A stretch of DNA of 32,894 bases from Candidatus Pseudolachnospira avium. Its GTDB lineage: Bacteria > Bacillota > Clostridia > Lachnospirales > Lachnospiraceae. Within the stretch, counting starts at the first letter, position 1, and each line of letters starts with the position of its first letter. The DNA lies in the NCBI GenBank assembly GCA_904420025.1, contig CAJFTW010000068.1, positions 1 to 32,894 on the forward strand, in the 5' to 3' direction. Shown here piece after piece: positions 8,066 through 15,766 of the stretch. Both the position numbers and the translations under genes were made by a program. The notes under the pieces were generated by a model that did not search any database, was not told where the DNA came from, and saw only the letters and a program-made list of their open reading frames with translations.

Positions 8066-8112
8066 ACCGGTGTTCAGAGGATGAAATTTCTCCTCTGGCA
8101 CCGGTTTTTTTT
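8066..8112 (+). terminator. Rho-independent terminator after the deacetylase gene
   Basis: The inverted repeat pairs ACCGGTG (8066-8072) with CACCGGT (8099-8105) and, inside it, CAGAGGA with TCCTCTG. A run of eight T follows (8105-8112). It lies 75 nt after the stop codon. Confidence 0.85.
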
Positions 8113-8204
8113 GCGTGCTACAGTGGACGCATCCCCGCAGACAGCGGGAAACGGACGGGCTGCGCAGCCCCAGGGGTTCAGTTTTGTGAAAAAGGAGGAG
8201 AAGA

Positions 8205-8711
8205 ATGAAAGCTCTCAAATGGCTGGAGAAAAACGCGGAGGAAGTGGCCCTGTGTATTCTTCTGATCATCATGTCCTGCGTCATGTTTCTGCAGGTAATC
8301 GCCCGGTTTGTGTTCAGCAATTCCCTGGCGTGGTCGGAAGAGTTGACCCGATACCTGTTTGTCTGGTCCACCTTTATCGGGATCAGCTACTGTATCCGGA
8401 AACGGCTGACCATCCAGATTGAAATTGTGGTAGATGCCCTGCCGGATAAAGCCCGCACCGCTTTACTGATCCTGGTGGATTTGGTTCAGGTTGTTATGTT
8501 TGCGTATCTGGTTTCCCCGGCGTTTACCTATCTGCAGCGCACCATTGAGAACGGGCAGACCAGCGCGGCCATGCTGCTTCCCATGGAATATGTGTATGTG
8601 GCGCCCTTCATTGGATTCATTTTGGCGGTGATCCGCCTGGTCCAGGATATTTATTTCCGGGTCAAGGGAATTTCACCGGTGGAGAAGAGATCCGATGATG
8701 CCAGCCTGTAA
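8205..8711 (+). CDS. dctQ: TRAP transporter small permease (DctQ)
   Basis: The four-helix small membrane subunit of a tripartite ATP-independent periplasmic transporter. It is 168 residues long, normal for DctQ. Hydrophobic helices lie near residues 14-36, 49-66, 86-107 and 128-149. The conserved DctQ segment is present: VIARFVFSNSLAWSEELTRYLFVW followed by GISYCIRKRLTIQIE. The start is preceded by AAGGAGGAG. TRAP systems need DctP, DctQ and DctM. Here dctM follows after 27 nt but is damaged and dctP survives only as a fragment, so this subunit probably has no functional partner unless a set elsewhere supplies it. The substrate (often a C4-dicarboxylate, keto acid or sugar acid) cannot be read from DctQ. 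Confidence 0.9.
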   Translation: MKALKWLEKNAEEVALCILLIIMSCVMFLQVIARFVFSNSLAWSEELTRYLFVWSTFIGISYCIRKRLTIQIEIVVDALPDKARTALLILVDLVQVVMFAYLVSPAFTYLQRTIENGQTSAAMLLPMEYVYVAPFIGFILAVIRLVQDIYFRVKGISPVEKRSDDASL

Positions 8712-8738
8712 AAGGAATCCAAGAGAGGAGAGTAGAAG

Positions 8739-9986
8739 ATGAATCCAGCGATTGTATTTGTGGTGTTCCTGGTCTGCCTGTTTTTGTCCATCCCCATTTC
8801 CTCTTCCGTTACCATTGCCTCCCTGCTTCCGGGACTGGAGAACGCGAAGATGTTTACCGCTACCAATCTGATCCGCGGTATGGTGGAAGGCGTGGACAGC
8901 TTTACCCTGTTGGCTATCCCCATGTTTATTCTGTCCGGCGTCCTGATGGCTCGGGGCGGCGTGTCCAAGAAGCTATTTGAAGTTTTCTCGTTCTTTCTGG
9001 GGAAAATTCCCGGAGGTATGCCCTGCGCGGTGATCGTTACCTGCCTGTTTTATGGTGCCATCTCTGGTTCCGCTCCGGCCACGGTGGCGGCGGTGGGCAG
9101 CATGACCATTCCGGTGCTGATCAATCTGGGGTATAAGAAGGACTTCTCCGTGGCCACGGTGGCAGTGGCCGGAAGCCTGGGCGTGATCATCCCTCCCAGC
9201 ATTCCCTTCGTCCTCTACAGCATGTCCAACCAGGAGGCTTCCGTGGGCAATATGTTTACCGCCGGCATTGTGCCGGGATTCCTGATTGCCGGCTGCCTGA
9301 TGGTGTATGCGGTGTTCTACTGCCTGCGCAACGGGGAGGACAAGCAGCGGATTGAGGAGGAAGTGGGAGCCCTCCGGAAAAAGGGCTTTGCCCGGGTCTT
9401 TTTTGAGAGCTTCCCGGCCATCCTCTCCCCTGTGATCATTCTGGGCAGCATCTACGGCGGCATTGCCTCCCCCACGGAGGCGGCGGTAATCTCCGTGTTT
9501 TACGCACTGCTGGTGGCCCTGGTCATCTACCGGACCATGAAGCCCAGGGACCTGTGGCCCATTCTGGTGGAGACGGTGAAAACCTACGGGCCGCTGCTGT
9601 TCATCCTGGGAACGGCCAGCGCCTTTGCCAAAGTGCTGGCGCTGCTGAACGTGCCGGATGTGGTGGCTTCCTTCTTTAACAACACCTTTACCAGCCCGGT
9701 GGTGATTCTCATTGTCATCAACGTGTTCCTGCTCTTTGTGGGCATGGTCATGGACGGCGGCTGCCGGAGGAGGAGGCCAGCCAGCTGGACCAGCTGGCCC
9801 GTGAATTCGGGATGGAGATCCTCACCCCTTCGGAGGAGCTTCAGGCGTCTATGCAGGCGGCCAACGCCCAGGCTTTGGAGCTGCTGCGGCAGGAGCTGGG
9901 GGCGGAGACCGTGGACGGGTTCCTGGCAGCGGCGGCCAGCGCGGAAACCGATTGACCAGACCGGGAAACCGTGCTATAGTGTGTGA
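8739..9986 (+). CDS. dctM: TRAP transporter large permease (DctM), 3' end replaced; probable pseudogene
   Basis: Residues 1-339 are a typical DctM large permease: FTLLAIPMFILSG, FYGAISGSAPATVAAVGSMTIP, GSLGVIIPPSIPFVLYS, and YGGIASPTEAAVISVFYALLVAL. After LLFVGMVMD (Asp339, codon at 9753) homology stops abruptly and the frame becomes an Arg/Trp/Pro-rich tail (residues 340-415) with no membrane character. About 90 residues, including the last membrane helices, are missing. The sequence from about 9758 reads in another frame as the end of a DctP-like binding protein, so a deletion appears to have joined dctM to dctP. The chimeric product happens to be close to normal DctM length (about 425), which would hide the defect in automated annotation. 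An assembly error is the main alternative. Confidence 0.8.
   Translation: MNPAIVFVVFLVCLFLSIPISSSVTIASLLPGLENAKMFTATNLIRGMVEGVDSFTLLAIPMFILSGVLMARGGVSKKLFEVFSFFLGKIPGGMPCAVIVTCLFYGAISGSAPATVAAVGSMTIPVLINLGYKKDFSVATVAVAGSLGVIIPPSIPFVLYSMSNQEASVGNMFTAGIVPGFLIAGCLMVYAVFYCLRNGEDKQRIEEEVGALRKKGFARVFFESFPAILSPVIILGSIYGGIASPTEAAVISVFYALLVALVIYRTMKPRDLWPILVETVKTYGPLLFILGTASAFAKVLALLNVPDVVASFFNNTFTSPVVILIVINVFLLFVGMVMDGGCRRRRPASWTSWPVNSGWRSSPLRRSFRRLCRRPTPRLWSCCGRSWGRRPWTGSWQRRPARKPIDQTGKPCYSV
9758..9955 (+). pseudogene. C-terminal remnant of a TRAP substrate-binding protein (DctP)
   Basis: Read from 9758 in the +2-type frame (different from dctM), the DNA encodes LPEEEASQLDQLAREFGMEI then LTPSEELQASMQAANAQALE and about 25 more residues, ending at TGA 9953-9955. 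This is the alpha-helical C-terminus usual for DctP proteins: acidic helix, G-M-E-I turn, then a helix ending near an Ala-rich tail. No start codon or ribosome binding site goes with it, and the first roughly 280 residues, including the signal peptide, are absent. It suggests an ancestral order dctQ-dctM-dctP. Confidence 0.7.
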
Positions 9987-10004
9987 GCGGAGAAAGGAAA
10001 AACA

Positions 10005-10922
10005 ATGGATATTCTTTGGAAACTGCTCTCTCTCCTGGCGCCGCTGGCCCTGGGATATTTGCTTAAGAAAAAGAAGGTTTTTGGCCTGCGGGACTACCAG
10101 ATCCTTGCTAAAGTAACGCTGAACATTACGCTGCCAGCGGCGGTGATCTGCTCCTTTGGGGACTTTACGCTGGACTATTCCCTGCTGAGCCTGATTCCGC
10201 TGGCTTTTCTGGCCAACTGGGCGGTGCTGCTCTTTACGCTGGCCACCACGGCCCGGGATCGAGAAAATTATAAGCTTCGCTCCTTAAAGATGCTCTGTGC
10301 CACCGGCTACAATCTGGGGAATTTCCTGATCCCCTTTGTGCAGCAGCTCCTGGGCGGTCCGGGGCTGGCGCTGGCCTCCCTGTTTGATTCCGGAAACTCG
10401 GTTATGTCGGTGGGGGGAACCTATATTTTCACCTCCAGCGTGGTGAAAGCGCCGGGGGGGAAGAAGCTGGCGGTGGGAGATGTGCTGCTGGCCTTGGTGC
10501 GGTCGGTGACCATTCCCATCTATCTGACGCTGGTGGTCCTGGCCCTGTTTGGCATCCGCCCGCCGGCAGCCCTGGTGACCATTGCGGAGCCCACAGGAAA
10601 CGCCAATGCCTTTGTCTCCATGTTTATGATTGGCCTGATGTTTGAAATCCGTTTTGACCGGAGCTATCTGAAGACGGCCCTGGCCATCCTGGGACGCAAG
10701 TATTCCTGCGGCCTGGTTTTTGCGCTGATTTTCTATTTCCTGCTGCCCTTTGATGAGATTGTGCGGCAGGTGATGGTCATGTGCGTGTTCGCGCCCATCC
10801 CCAGCATCTCCAGCGTGTTTGTGGAGCAGCTGGGAGGGGATGTGGAGCTGGCCAGCTTTACTACCTCCCTGTCCTTTATTATTAGCTGCGCGGTGCTGGT
10901 GGGGCTGATGGTGGTGTTTTGA
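10005..10922 (+). CDS. AEC-family transporter (auxin efflux carrier/malonate permease type)
   Basis: A 305-residue polytopic membrane protein of the AEC family (PF03547), whose bacterial members include malonate and organic-acid carriers such as MdcF. About ten hydrophobic segments are visible. The N-terminus LLSLLAPLALGYLLKKKKVF and the conserved NITLPAAVICSF segment near residues 43-54 match the family. The central GYNLGNFLIPFVQQL (about 103-117) and the C-terminal APIPSISSVFVEQLGGDVELA are also typical. The ATG follows AGAAAGGAAAA, 18 nt after the end of the chimeric dctM frame, so it may share the TRAP transcript. Substrate unknown; an organic acid is plausible from family and neighbours. 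A bidirectional terminator follows directly. Confidence 0.85.
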   Translation: MDILWKLLSLLAPLALGYLLKKKKVFGLRDYQILAKVTLNITLPAAVICSFGDFTLDYSLLSLIPLAFLANWAVLLFTLATTARDRENYKLRSLKMLCATGYNLGNFLIPFVQQLLGGPGLALASLFDSGNSVMSVGGTYIFTSSVVKAPGGKKLAVGDVLLALVRSVTIPIYLTLVVLALFGIRPPAALVTIAEPTGNANAFVSMFMIGLMFEIRFDRSYLKTALAILGRKYSCGLVFALIFYFLLPFDEIVRQVMVMCVFAPIPSISSVFVEQLGGDVELASFTTSLSFIISCAVLVGLMVVF

Positions 10923-10936
10923 GGGATACATATAGG

Positions 10937-10982
10937 AAAAAGCCGTTCGGTTCGCAGAGAGAGGCGGATCGGGCGGCTTTTT
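10937..10982. terminator. Bidirectional terminator between AEC gene and lysR
   Basis: AAAAAGCCG (10937-10945) pairs with CGGCTTTTT (10974-10982). G-U pairs extend the stem by about four positions. With A-run and T-run on opposite sides it can serve the AEC gene (+) and the convergent lysR (-). Confidence 0.75.
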
Positions 10983-10987
10983 CAGGA

Positions 10988-11908
10988 TTAGGGCAGAATA
11001 TACCCTTTCTGTCCATCTTCGTTCTGCAGCGCTTCCTGCAGATAATCCCGGCAGACATGGATAAATGTATTCAGGGCAGGGGAGAGGAATTTGCTTTTGT
11101 GGTATACCAGGGCTACTTCCCGGTCAAAATTTGCGTCCGAAATGGGAAGGGCATAAAACAGCCCTTTCTCCAGCTCTTCTTTGACAGCCACTGCCGATAG
11201 TACGGCAATTCCCTGTCCGGCTGCTACCGCCGCTTTGATGGCTTCGGAACCGGAACAACGCCAGGCTTCCCGGTAGGAGATGTTTCGTTTCCGGGCCATG
11301 GAATCAAAACGATTGCGCAGGTAGCTGGTCTCTTCCCGGGAGATAAAGTCCTGTCCATCCAAATCCTGAAAACAAATCTTTTTTCCGTAAAAAGGGTGGG
11401 TGCGGCTGCAGACAAGGATCACATGATCCGTTAAAAGGTGTACCCGCAGGATATCCGGATTATCAATCTGCCCTTCCACAATTCCCAGATCCAGCTGGCT
11501 GGATAACAGCTTTTCCCCTACGGTGGCGGTGTTGGTTACCACCATGTCCATGGAAATATTCGGGTGCAGCGCCTGCATCCGCGCTGCAATGTTGCTGAGG
11601 AAACAGGTACTGAAGGTGGCCGTGGAACCAATGCGCAGTATGGGGTTCTGGGCGGAGTTCTTCAGAAAAATCTCCATATCGTCAAAGTTGGAGACTATAT
11701 AGCGCGCGAAGGAGAGCAGCTCTGCCCCCACCGGTGTCAGATAAAGATGGCGGTTCAGCCGGTCAAAAAGCTTTACGCCATAGTAGTGCTCCATCTCTTG
11801 GATGGCCTGGCTGATGGATGGCTGTGCAATATTCAGAACCTTGGCAGCTGCGTTCATTGTCTTGTTGTCCACCACGGCTAAAAAGATTTTTAAATAGCGA
11901 ATGTTCAT
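10988..11908 (-). CDS. LysR-family transcriptional regulator
   Basis: A 306-residue LysR-type regulator. The N-terminal winged helix-turn-helix (about 1-60) shows YLKIFLAVVDNKTMNAAAKV, LNIAQPSISQAIQEMEHYYG and KLFDRLNRHLYLTPVGAELL. The effector domain begins near residue 90 (LRIGSTATFSTCFLSNIAAR) and includes DLGIVEG and AAGQGIAVLSAVAVKEEL. On its strand, AAGGGAG (11918-11924) lies 9 nt before the ATG. It is divergent from the aroD-dpp-amidohydrolase operon, with 210 nt between the coding regions. LysR regulators commonly control a divergent operon and themselves in response to a small metabolite of that pathway, and the operator layout here fits. The co-inducer is unknown. Confidence 0.92.
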   Translation of the reverse strand: MNIRYLKIFLAVVDNKTMNAAAKVLNIAQPSISQAIQEMEHYYGVKLFDRLNRHLYLTPVGAELLSFARYIVSNFDDMEIFLKNSAQNPILRIGSTATFSTCFLSNIAARMQALHPNISMDMVVTNTATVGEKLLSSQLDLGIVEGQIDNPDILRVHLLTDHVILVCSRTHPFYGKKICFQDLDGQDFISREETSYLRNRFDSMARKRNISYREAWRCSGSEAIKAAVAAGQGIAVLSAVAVKEELEKGLFYALPISDANFDREVALVYHKSKFLSPALNTFIHVCRDYLQEALQNEDGQKGYILP

Positions 11909-11963
11909 ATCTGTATTCTCCCTTAATTATGAGAACTGTGTATAAAACCATATTCTGAAAACC

Positions 11964-11992
11964 AATATACCAGAAAGACCGAAGAAAATCCA
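11964..11992 (-). promoter_or_regulatory. Possible lysR promoter
   Basis: On the - strand, TGGATT (complement of 11987-11992), a 17-nt spacer and TATATT (complement of 11964-11969, five of six). The -35 match is weak. It abuts the palindrome at 11992-12007, which would suit autorepression. Confidence 0.35.
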
Positions 11993-12007
11993 TAGGTAAT
12001 TACCTAT
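11992..12007. promoter_or_regulatory. Palindromic operator, probable LysR recognition site
   Basis: ATAGGTAATTACCTAT is a perfect 16-bp dyad in the lysR/operon intergenic region. Its centre is 65 nt upstream of the predicted operon transcription start (12065), the usual place of the recognition site of LysR activators, and it touches the predicted -35 box of lysR. Confidence 0.65.
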
Positions 12008-12029
12008 TAAAATTACAGATATTATATAT

Positions 12030-12058
12030 TAGACAGAGAATAGAGAAAATGTTATATT
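12030..12058 (+). promoter_or_regulatory. Predicted sigma-A promoter of the aroD-dpp operon
   Basis: TAGACA (12030-12035, five of six), a 17-nt spacer and TATATT (12053-12058, five of six). The predicted start is near 12065, 54 nt before the ATG at 12119. Confidence 0.6.
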
Positions 12059-12118
12059 TTAATCATAAAAAATTTAAAAAAAATATCACTTCATAGATTT
12101 TTGAGGAGGAATGTGAAA

Positions 12119-12904
12119 ATGGCAAGAGGGAAGGAAAGCAGACGGAAAGTACAGCTGCGGGATGTTGTCCTGGGGTCTGGGAGACCGGCGCTGATTCTTC
12201 CGCTGGTACCCCGGAACCTGCGGGAGCTGCAAGAGATGACCGAGGAGGCACTGAACTGCCGGCCGGACATTCTGGAGTGGAGAGCCGATTACTTTGAGGA
12301 GGTGGAGGACTGTGAAAGGGTAAAGGAGGCACTGGCTCTTCTTCGCAAAATGGCGGGAAACAGCGCGATTTTGGTGACACCCCGCCATGTGGAGGAGAAC
12401 GGCGTCCGGGCGATTGGGCCGGAGAAAAAGAAGGAGATTCTCCGCTGTGTCATCCAGAGCCGCCTGGCGGATATGGTGGACGTGGAGCTGCGGTATGAGG
12501 CAGATTTCCATGCAGAGCTCCGGCAGCTGTGCAGGGAAAATGGGATTGCGCTGATGATCTCCTACCATGACCTGGAAGGGACTCCCGAGGAGGAGGAGAT
12601 TATCCGCAAGCTGCAGCAGGAAATGGAGCGTGGGGCGGATGTCTGTAAGGTATCCTTTGTTGCTCAGAACTACGGTGATATATGGCGTTTGGGGCATGCT
12701 ATCCGAAAAGCCAAGGAGGAGGAGATTCCGATTCCCGTGGTATCCATATCCGCCGGCTCTCTGGGAACCCTGTCCCGGATCGGGGCGGAAGCATTTGGGT
12801 CGGACGGGACGTTTGTATCGGTGGGCAGGACCCATCAGATTCATATAGAGGATCTGCGGATCCTACGGAAGGATCTGGGACTGGAAGAAGAGAAAGAGGT
12901 GTAG
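12119..12904 (+). CDS. aroD: Type I 3-dehydroquinate dehydratase homologue (AroD family)
   Basis: A 261-residue TIM-barrel protein of the type I 3-dehydroquinate dehydratase family, which interconverts 3-dehydroquinate and 3-dehydroshikimate through a Schiff base. ATG 12119 is preferred over TTG 12101 because AGGAGG (12104-12109) lies 9 nt before it. Aligned by eye with Salmonella/E. coli AroD, the key residues are kept: Glu53 in EWRAD, Arg89 and Glu93, His150 in SYHD, Schiff-base Lys177 in CKVSF and Arg220 in LSRIG. The substrate-covering loop, normally SAPGQ, reads GRTHQ (236-240): Gln is retained, but the Ser and Pro-Gly are lost. The gene stands with a transporter rather than with other aro genes, so a catabolic or salvage role, or a shifted substrate, is possible. 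A biosynthetic role is not excluded. Confidence 0.85.
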   Translation: MARGKESRRKVQLRDVVLGSGRPALILPLVPRNLRELQEMTEEALNCRPDILEWRADYFEEVEDCERVKEALALLRKMAGNSAILVTPRHVEENGVRAIGPEKKKEILRCVIQSRLADMVDVELRYEADFHAELRQLCRENGIALMISYHDLEGTPEEEEIIRKLQQEMERGADVCKVSFVAQNYGDIWRLGHAIRKAKEEEIPIPVVSISAGSLGTLSRIGAEAFGSDGTFVSVGRTHQIHIEDLRILRKDLGLEEEKEV

Positions 12905-12907
12905 CGC

Positions 12908-13879
12908 GTGTACAAATACATTTTGAAACGTCTGTTGATGATGATTCCGGTGCTACTGGGTGTGACGGTCATCGTGTTTGCCATGCTGCAGGTGACGCCG
13001 GGAGATCCGGCCCGGTCCATTTTGGGGGATGACGCAACGCCGGAGGAGCTGGAGGCCAAGCGGGAGGAGCTGGGGCTGAACGATCCGGTGGTGGTCCAGT
13101 ATGTGAATTATCTGATTGACATGCTCCATGGAGATCTGGGTGAGTCCTACACCAGCGGCCGCCCGGTCCTTCAGGAGGTAATGCGCCGGTTCCCTACCAC
13201 CATGCAGCTGACGCTGGTGGGGATTTCCGTTTCCATTGTGCTGGGAATCCTTTTGGGAGTAACCTCCGCCGTTAACAAAGGAAAGCTTGTGGACAAGGTG
13301 GTGACGGTGGTGGGCATGATCGGTATTTCCATGCCTGCTTTCTGGATTGGCCTGCTGCTGTCCCAGGTTTTTGCCCTGCACCTGCAGATCCTGCCGGCCA
13401 CCGGCTGGTACGGTCCCCGCTATTGGGTGCTGCCGGCCCTGACGGTGGGGGTGAACGGGGCGGCGGCTATTATGCGCACCACCCGATCCAGTATGCTGGA
13501 GGTGATCCGCCAGGATTACATCCGTACGGCGGAGGCTAAAGGGGCTCCCCGCAAGAGTGTCATCTATCATCATGCGCTGAAGAACTCCCTGATTCCGGTG
13601 ATCACGGTGGCGGGCCTGCGGGTAGGCATCCAGCTGGGAGGCGCCATGGTGGTGGAGATGATCTTTTCCATTCCGGGGTTGGGCAGCTATCTGGTGGACG
13701 CCATTTCCTTCCGGGATTACCCGGCGGTTATGGGAGGTGTGCTGGTGATTGCCGTCACTTTCTCTCTGGTGAACCTGCTGGTGGATATTCTGTATGCTTT
13801 TGTGGATCCACGGATCCGCTCCCAGTACGGCGGCGGAAAGAAAGTAAAATTCCAGAAAAAGGAGGAGGTGTCCGCATGA
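12908..13879 (+). CDS. dppB: Dipeptide/oligopeptide-type ABC transporter permease (DppB)
   Basis: First permease of a Dpp/Opp/nickel-type (PepT) ABC importer, 323 residues. Start GTG 12908 follows AAGAGGTG and is 3 nt after the aroD stop. The N-terminal KRLLMMIPVLLGVTVIVFAM helix and LQVTPGDPAR are typical of DppB, as are the ELGLNDPVVVQYVNYL segment and GDLGESYTSGRPV in the external loop. The EAA loop that docks with the ATPase spans about residues 209-230 (EAKGAPRKSVIYHHALKNSL). The C-terminal IPGLGSYLVDAISFRDYPAV is also characteristic. It should pair with the DppC encoded next (4-nt ATGA overlap). Family members carry peptides, nickel, opines or glycosides, so dpp is a family label and not evidence for dipeptides. 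Confidence 0.92.
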   Translation: MYKYILKRLLMMIPVLLGVTVIVFAMLQVTPGDPARSILGDDATPEELEAKREELGLNDPVVVQYVNYLIDMLHGDLGESYTSGRPVLQEVMRRFPTTMQLTLVGISVSIVLGILLGVTSAVNKGKLVDKVVTVVGMIGISMPAFWIGLLLSQVFALHLQILPATGWYGPRYWVLPALTVGVNGAAAIMRTTRSSMLEVIRQDYIRTAEAKGAPRKSVIYHHALKNSLIPVITVAGLRVGIQLGGAMVVEMIFSIPGLGSYLVDAISFRDYPAVMGGVLVIAVTFSLVNLLVDILYAFVDPRIRSQYGGGKKVKFQKKEEVSA

Positions 13880-14769
13880 ATCCAATGGCATCCGCACCGG
13901 TTGTGGAGGAAGAAGAGATTGTCAAAAAGAAAAGCTTGTGGGTGGACGCCTGGTCCCGGATGCGGCGGAATAAGCTGGCTATGTTCGGCATGTTTCTGGT
14001 ACTGCTGATCATTTTCCTGGCCATTTTCGCGCCTGTCATTGCCCCCTACCACTATGATGAGCAGAATACCAATATTGCCTTTCAGTTCCCCAGCTGGTCC
14101 CATCCCTTTGGCACGGACAATTACGGGCGGGACATTCTGAGCCGGGTGATCTACGGAGCACGCTCCTCCCTGATGGTGGGCCTGGTGTCCGTATGTGTGT
14201 CCTCCACCCTGGGAGGGGTACTAGGGTGCATTGCCGGTTTCTACGGCGGGAAAGTGGACAATATCATCATGCGGTGCATTGACATTGTACTGGCGATCCC
14301 GGCGACGCTGCTGGCCATTGCCATTGCGGCCATCCTGGGGCCGGGGCTCTTTAACGCCGTGATTTCCATCGGCCTTTCCAACGTAGGGCGCTTTACACGG
14401 GTGGTACGGGGGGCGGTGCTCACAGTCCGCGGCCAGGAGTATGTGGAGGCGGCCAGGTCCATCAACGCCAACAATTTTCGGATTATTCGCCGGTATGTGC
14501 TGCCCAACGCTTTTGCGCCGATGCTGGTGGAGTTTACACTGAATATTTCCACCAGTATCTTGTCCGCATCCCAGCTTAGCTTCCTAGGATTGGGCGTACA
14601 GCCTCCCATGCCGGAATGGGGAGCCATGCTTTCTGCTGGACGCCGGTTTATCCGGGATTACTGGTACATTACCACCTTCCCGGGCCTGTCCATTATGCTC
14701 ACCGTGTATGGATTCAATCTGCTGGGAGATGGCCTGCGGGATGCCTTAGACCCCAGACTGAAAGACTAA
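13876..14769 (+). CDS. dppC: Dipeptide/oligopeptide-type ABC transporter permease (DppC)
   Basis: Second permease of the PepT-type importer, 297 residues. The cytoplasmic N-terminal segment (about 1-33) is charged and followed by the first helix (about 34-56, LAMFGMFLVLLIIFLAIFAP). The conserved HPFGTDNYGRDILSRVIYGA begins at residue 76. The EAA loop starts at about 191 (EAARSINANNFRIIRRYVLP). QLSFLGLGVQPPMPEWG and NLLGDGLRDALDPRLKD near the C-terminus are hallmarks of DppC. The start overlaps the dppB stop by 4 nt, with AGGAGG at 13861-13866 inside dppB. The protein forms the translocation heterodimer with DppB. Confidence 0.92.
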   Translation: MNPMASAPVVEEEEIVKKKSLWVDAWSRMRRNKLAMFGMFLVLLIIFLAIFAPVIAPYHYDEQNTNIAFQFPSWSHPFGTDNYGRDILSRVIYGARSSLMVGLVSVCVSSTLGGVLGCIAGFYGGKVDNIIMRCIDIVLAIPATLLAIAIAAILGPGLFNAVISIGLSNVGRFTRVVRGAVLTVRGQEYVEAARSINANNFRIIRRYVLPNAFAPMLVEFTLNISTSILSASQLSFLGLGVQPPMPEWGAMLSAGRRFIRDYWYITTFPGLSIMLTVYGFNLLGDGLRDALDPRLKD

Positions 14770-14782
14770 GGGGAGGTTTCAG

Positions 14783-15763
14783 ATGAGCGAAAAACTGTTA
14801 TCCATAGAGGATCTGTCCATCCATTATTTTACGGAAAACCGGGAAGTGTGTGCGGTGAACCATGTGGACCTCTCGCTGGACAAGGGGGAGACCCTGGGGC
14901 TGGTGGGGGAAACCGGCGCCGGCAAGACCACCATTGCCCTGGGAATCATGCGGCTGGTCCCCAATCCGCCGGGGAAAATCCTGGGCGGGAAGATTGTGCT
15001 GGAGGGCGAGAATCTCCTGGACAAAAAGATTTCCGAAATGCAGAAGATCCGGGGAGCCAAGGTATCCATGATTTTCCAGGATCCTATGACGGCCCTGAAT
15101 CCCATTGACACCGTGGGAGATCAGATCGCAGAGTGTATCCGGCTTCACTCCCATGTATCCCGGGCGGAGGCTACCGTTAAGGCGGCGGAAACCCTGGAGA
15201 TGGTGGGCATTCCCCGGGAGCGCTACGGCGAGTATCCGCACCAGTTTTCCGGCGGCATGAAGCAGCGGATTGTCATTGCCATTGCCCTGTCCTGTAACCC
15301 GGAGCTGCTGATTGCCGATGAACCCACCACGGCCTTGGACGTAACCATCCAGGCCCAGGTGCTGGATATTATGAACGATCTGAAGGCTAAGCTGAACATG
15401 TCCATGATCCTGATCACCCACGATTTGGGAGTGGTGGCGGAGATGTGTGACAAGGTGGCCATCATCTATGCGGGTGAGATTGTGGAATCGGGAACGGCGG
15501 AACACATTTTTGACGAGACCCGGCATCCCTATACCATTGGCCTGTTTGGTTCTCTTCCCAGCGTGGCCGGCAAAAAGAGGCGGCTGACGCCGGTGGCAGG
15601 GCTGACGCCGGATCCGGCCCGCCTTCCGCCCGGCTGCAAGTTTGCCCCCCGCTGCCCGTACCGGACGCCGGAGTGTGAGCAGGAGGAGGTGCCGCTGACG
15701 GAGTTCTCACCCGGGCATCTGATCCGCTGCCGGAATGTGGAACATGTGAAAGGGAGGGAGTGA
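14783..15763 (+). CDS. dppD: Dipeptide/oligopeptide-type ABC transporter ATPase (DppD)
   Basis: First ATPase of the importer, 326 residues. Walker A is GETGAGKT (42-49), the signature FSGGMKQR (155-162), Walker B LLIADEP (175-181) and switch His213 in ITHDLG. The C-terminal oligopeptide-type extension contains HPYTIGLFGSLP and the Cys-containing PPGCKFAPRCPYRTPECE segment, which in this family can hold an iron-sulfur cluster. GGGGAGG (14770-14776) precedes the ATG by 6 nt, and the gap to dppC is 13 nt. It is expected to form a heterodimer with the DppF product at the cytoplasmic face of the permeases. Confidence 0.93.
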   Translation: MSEKLLSIEDLSIHYFTENREVCAVNHVDLSLDKGETLGLVGETGAGKTTIALGIMRLVPNPPGKILGGKIVLEGENLLDKKISEMQKIRGAKVSMIFQDPMTALNPIDTVGDQIAECIRLHSHVSRAEATVKAAETLEMVGIPRERYGEYPHQFSGGMKQRIVIAIALSCNPELLIADEPTTALDVTIQAQVLDIMNDLKAKLNMSMILITHDLGVVAEMCDKVAIIYAGEIVESGTAEHIFDETRHPYTIGLFGSLPSVAGKKRRLTPVAGLTPDPARLPPGCKFAPRCPYRTPECEQEEVPLTEFSPGHLIRCRNVEHVKGRE

Positions 15764-15766
15764 GCC

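Noticed and set aside
12101-12118. TTG start 18 nt upstream for the AroD homologue
   Set aside because: It would place the start on the AGGAGG ribosome binding site itself; ATG 12119 has correct spacing.
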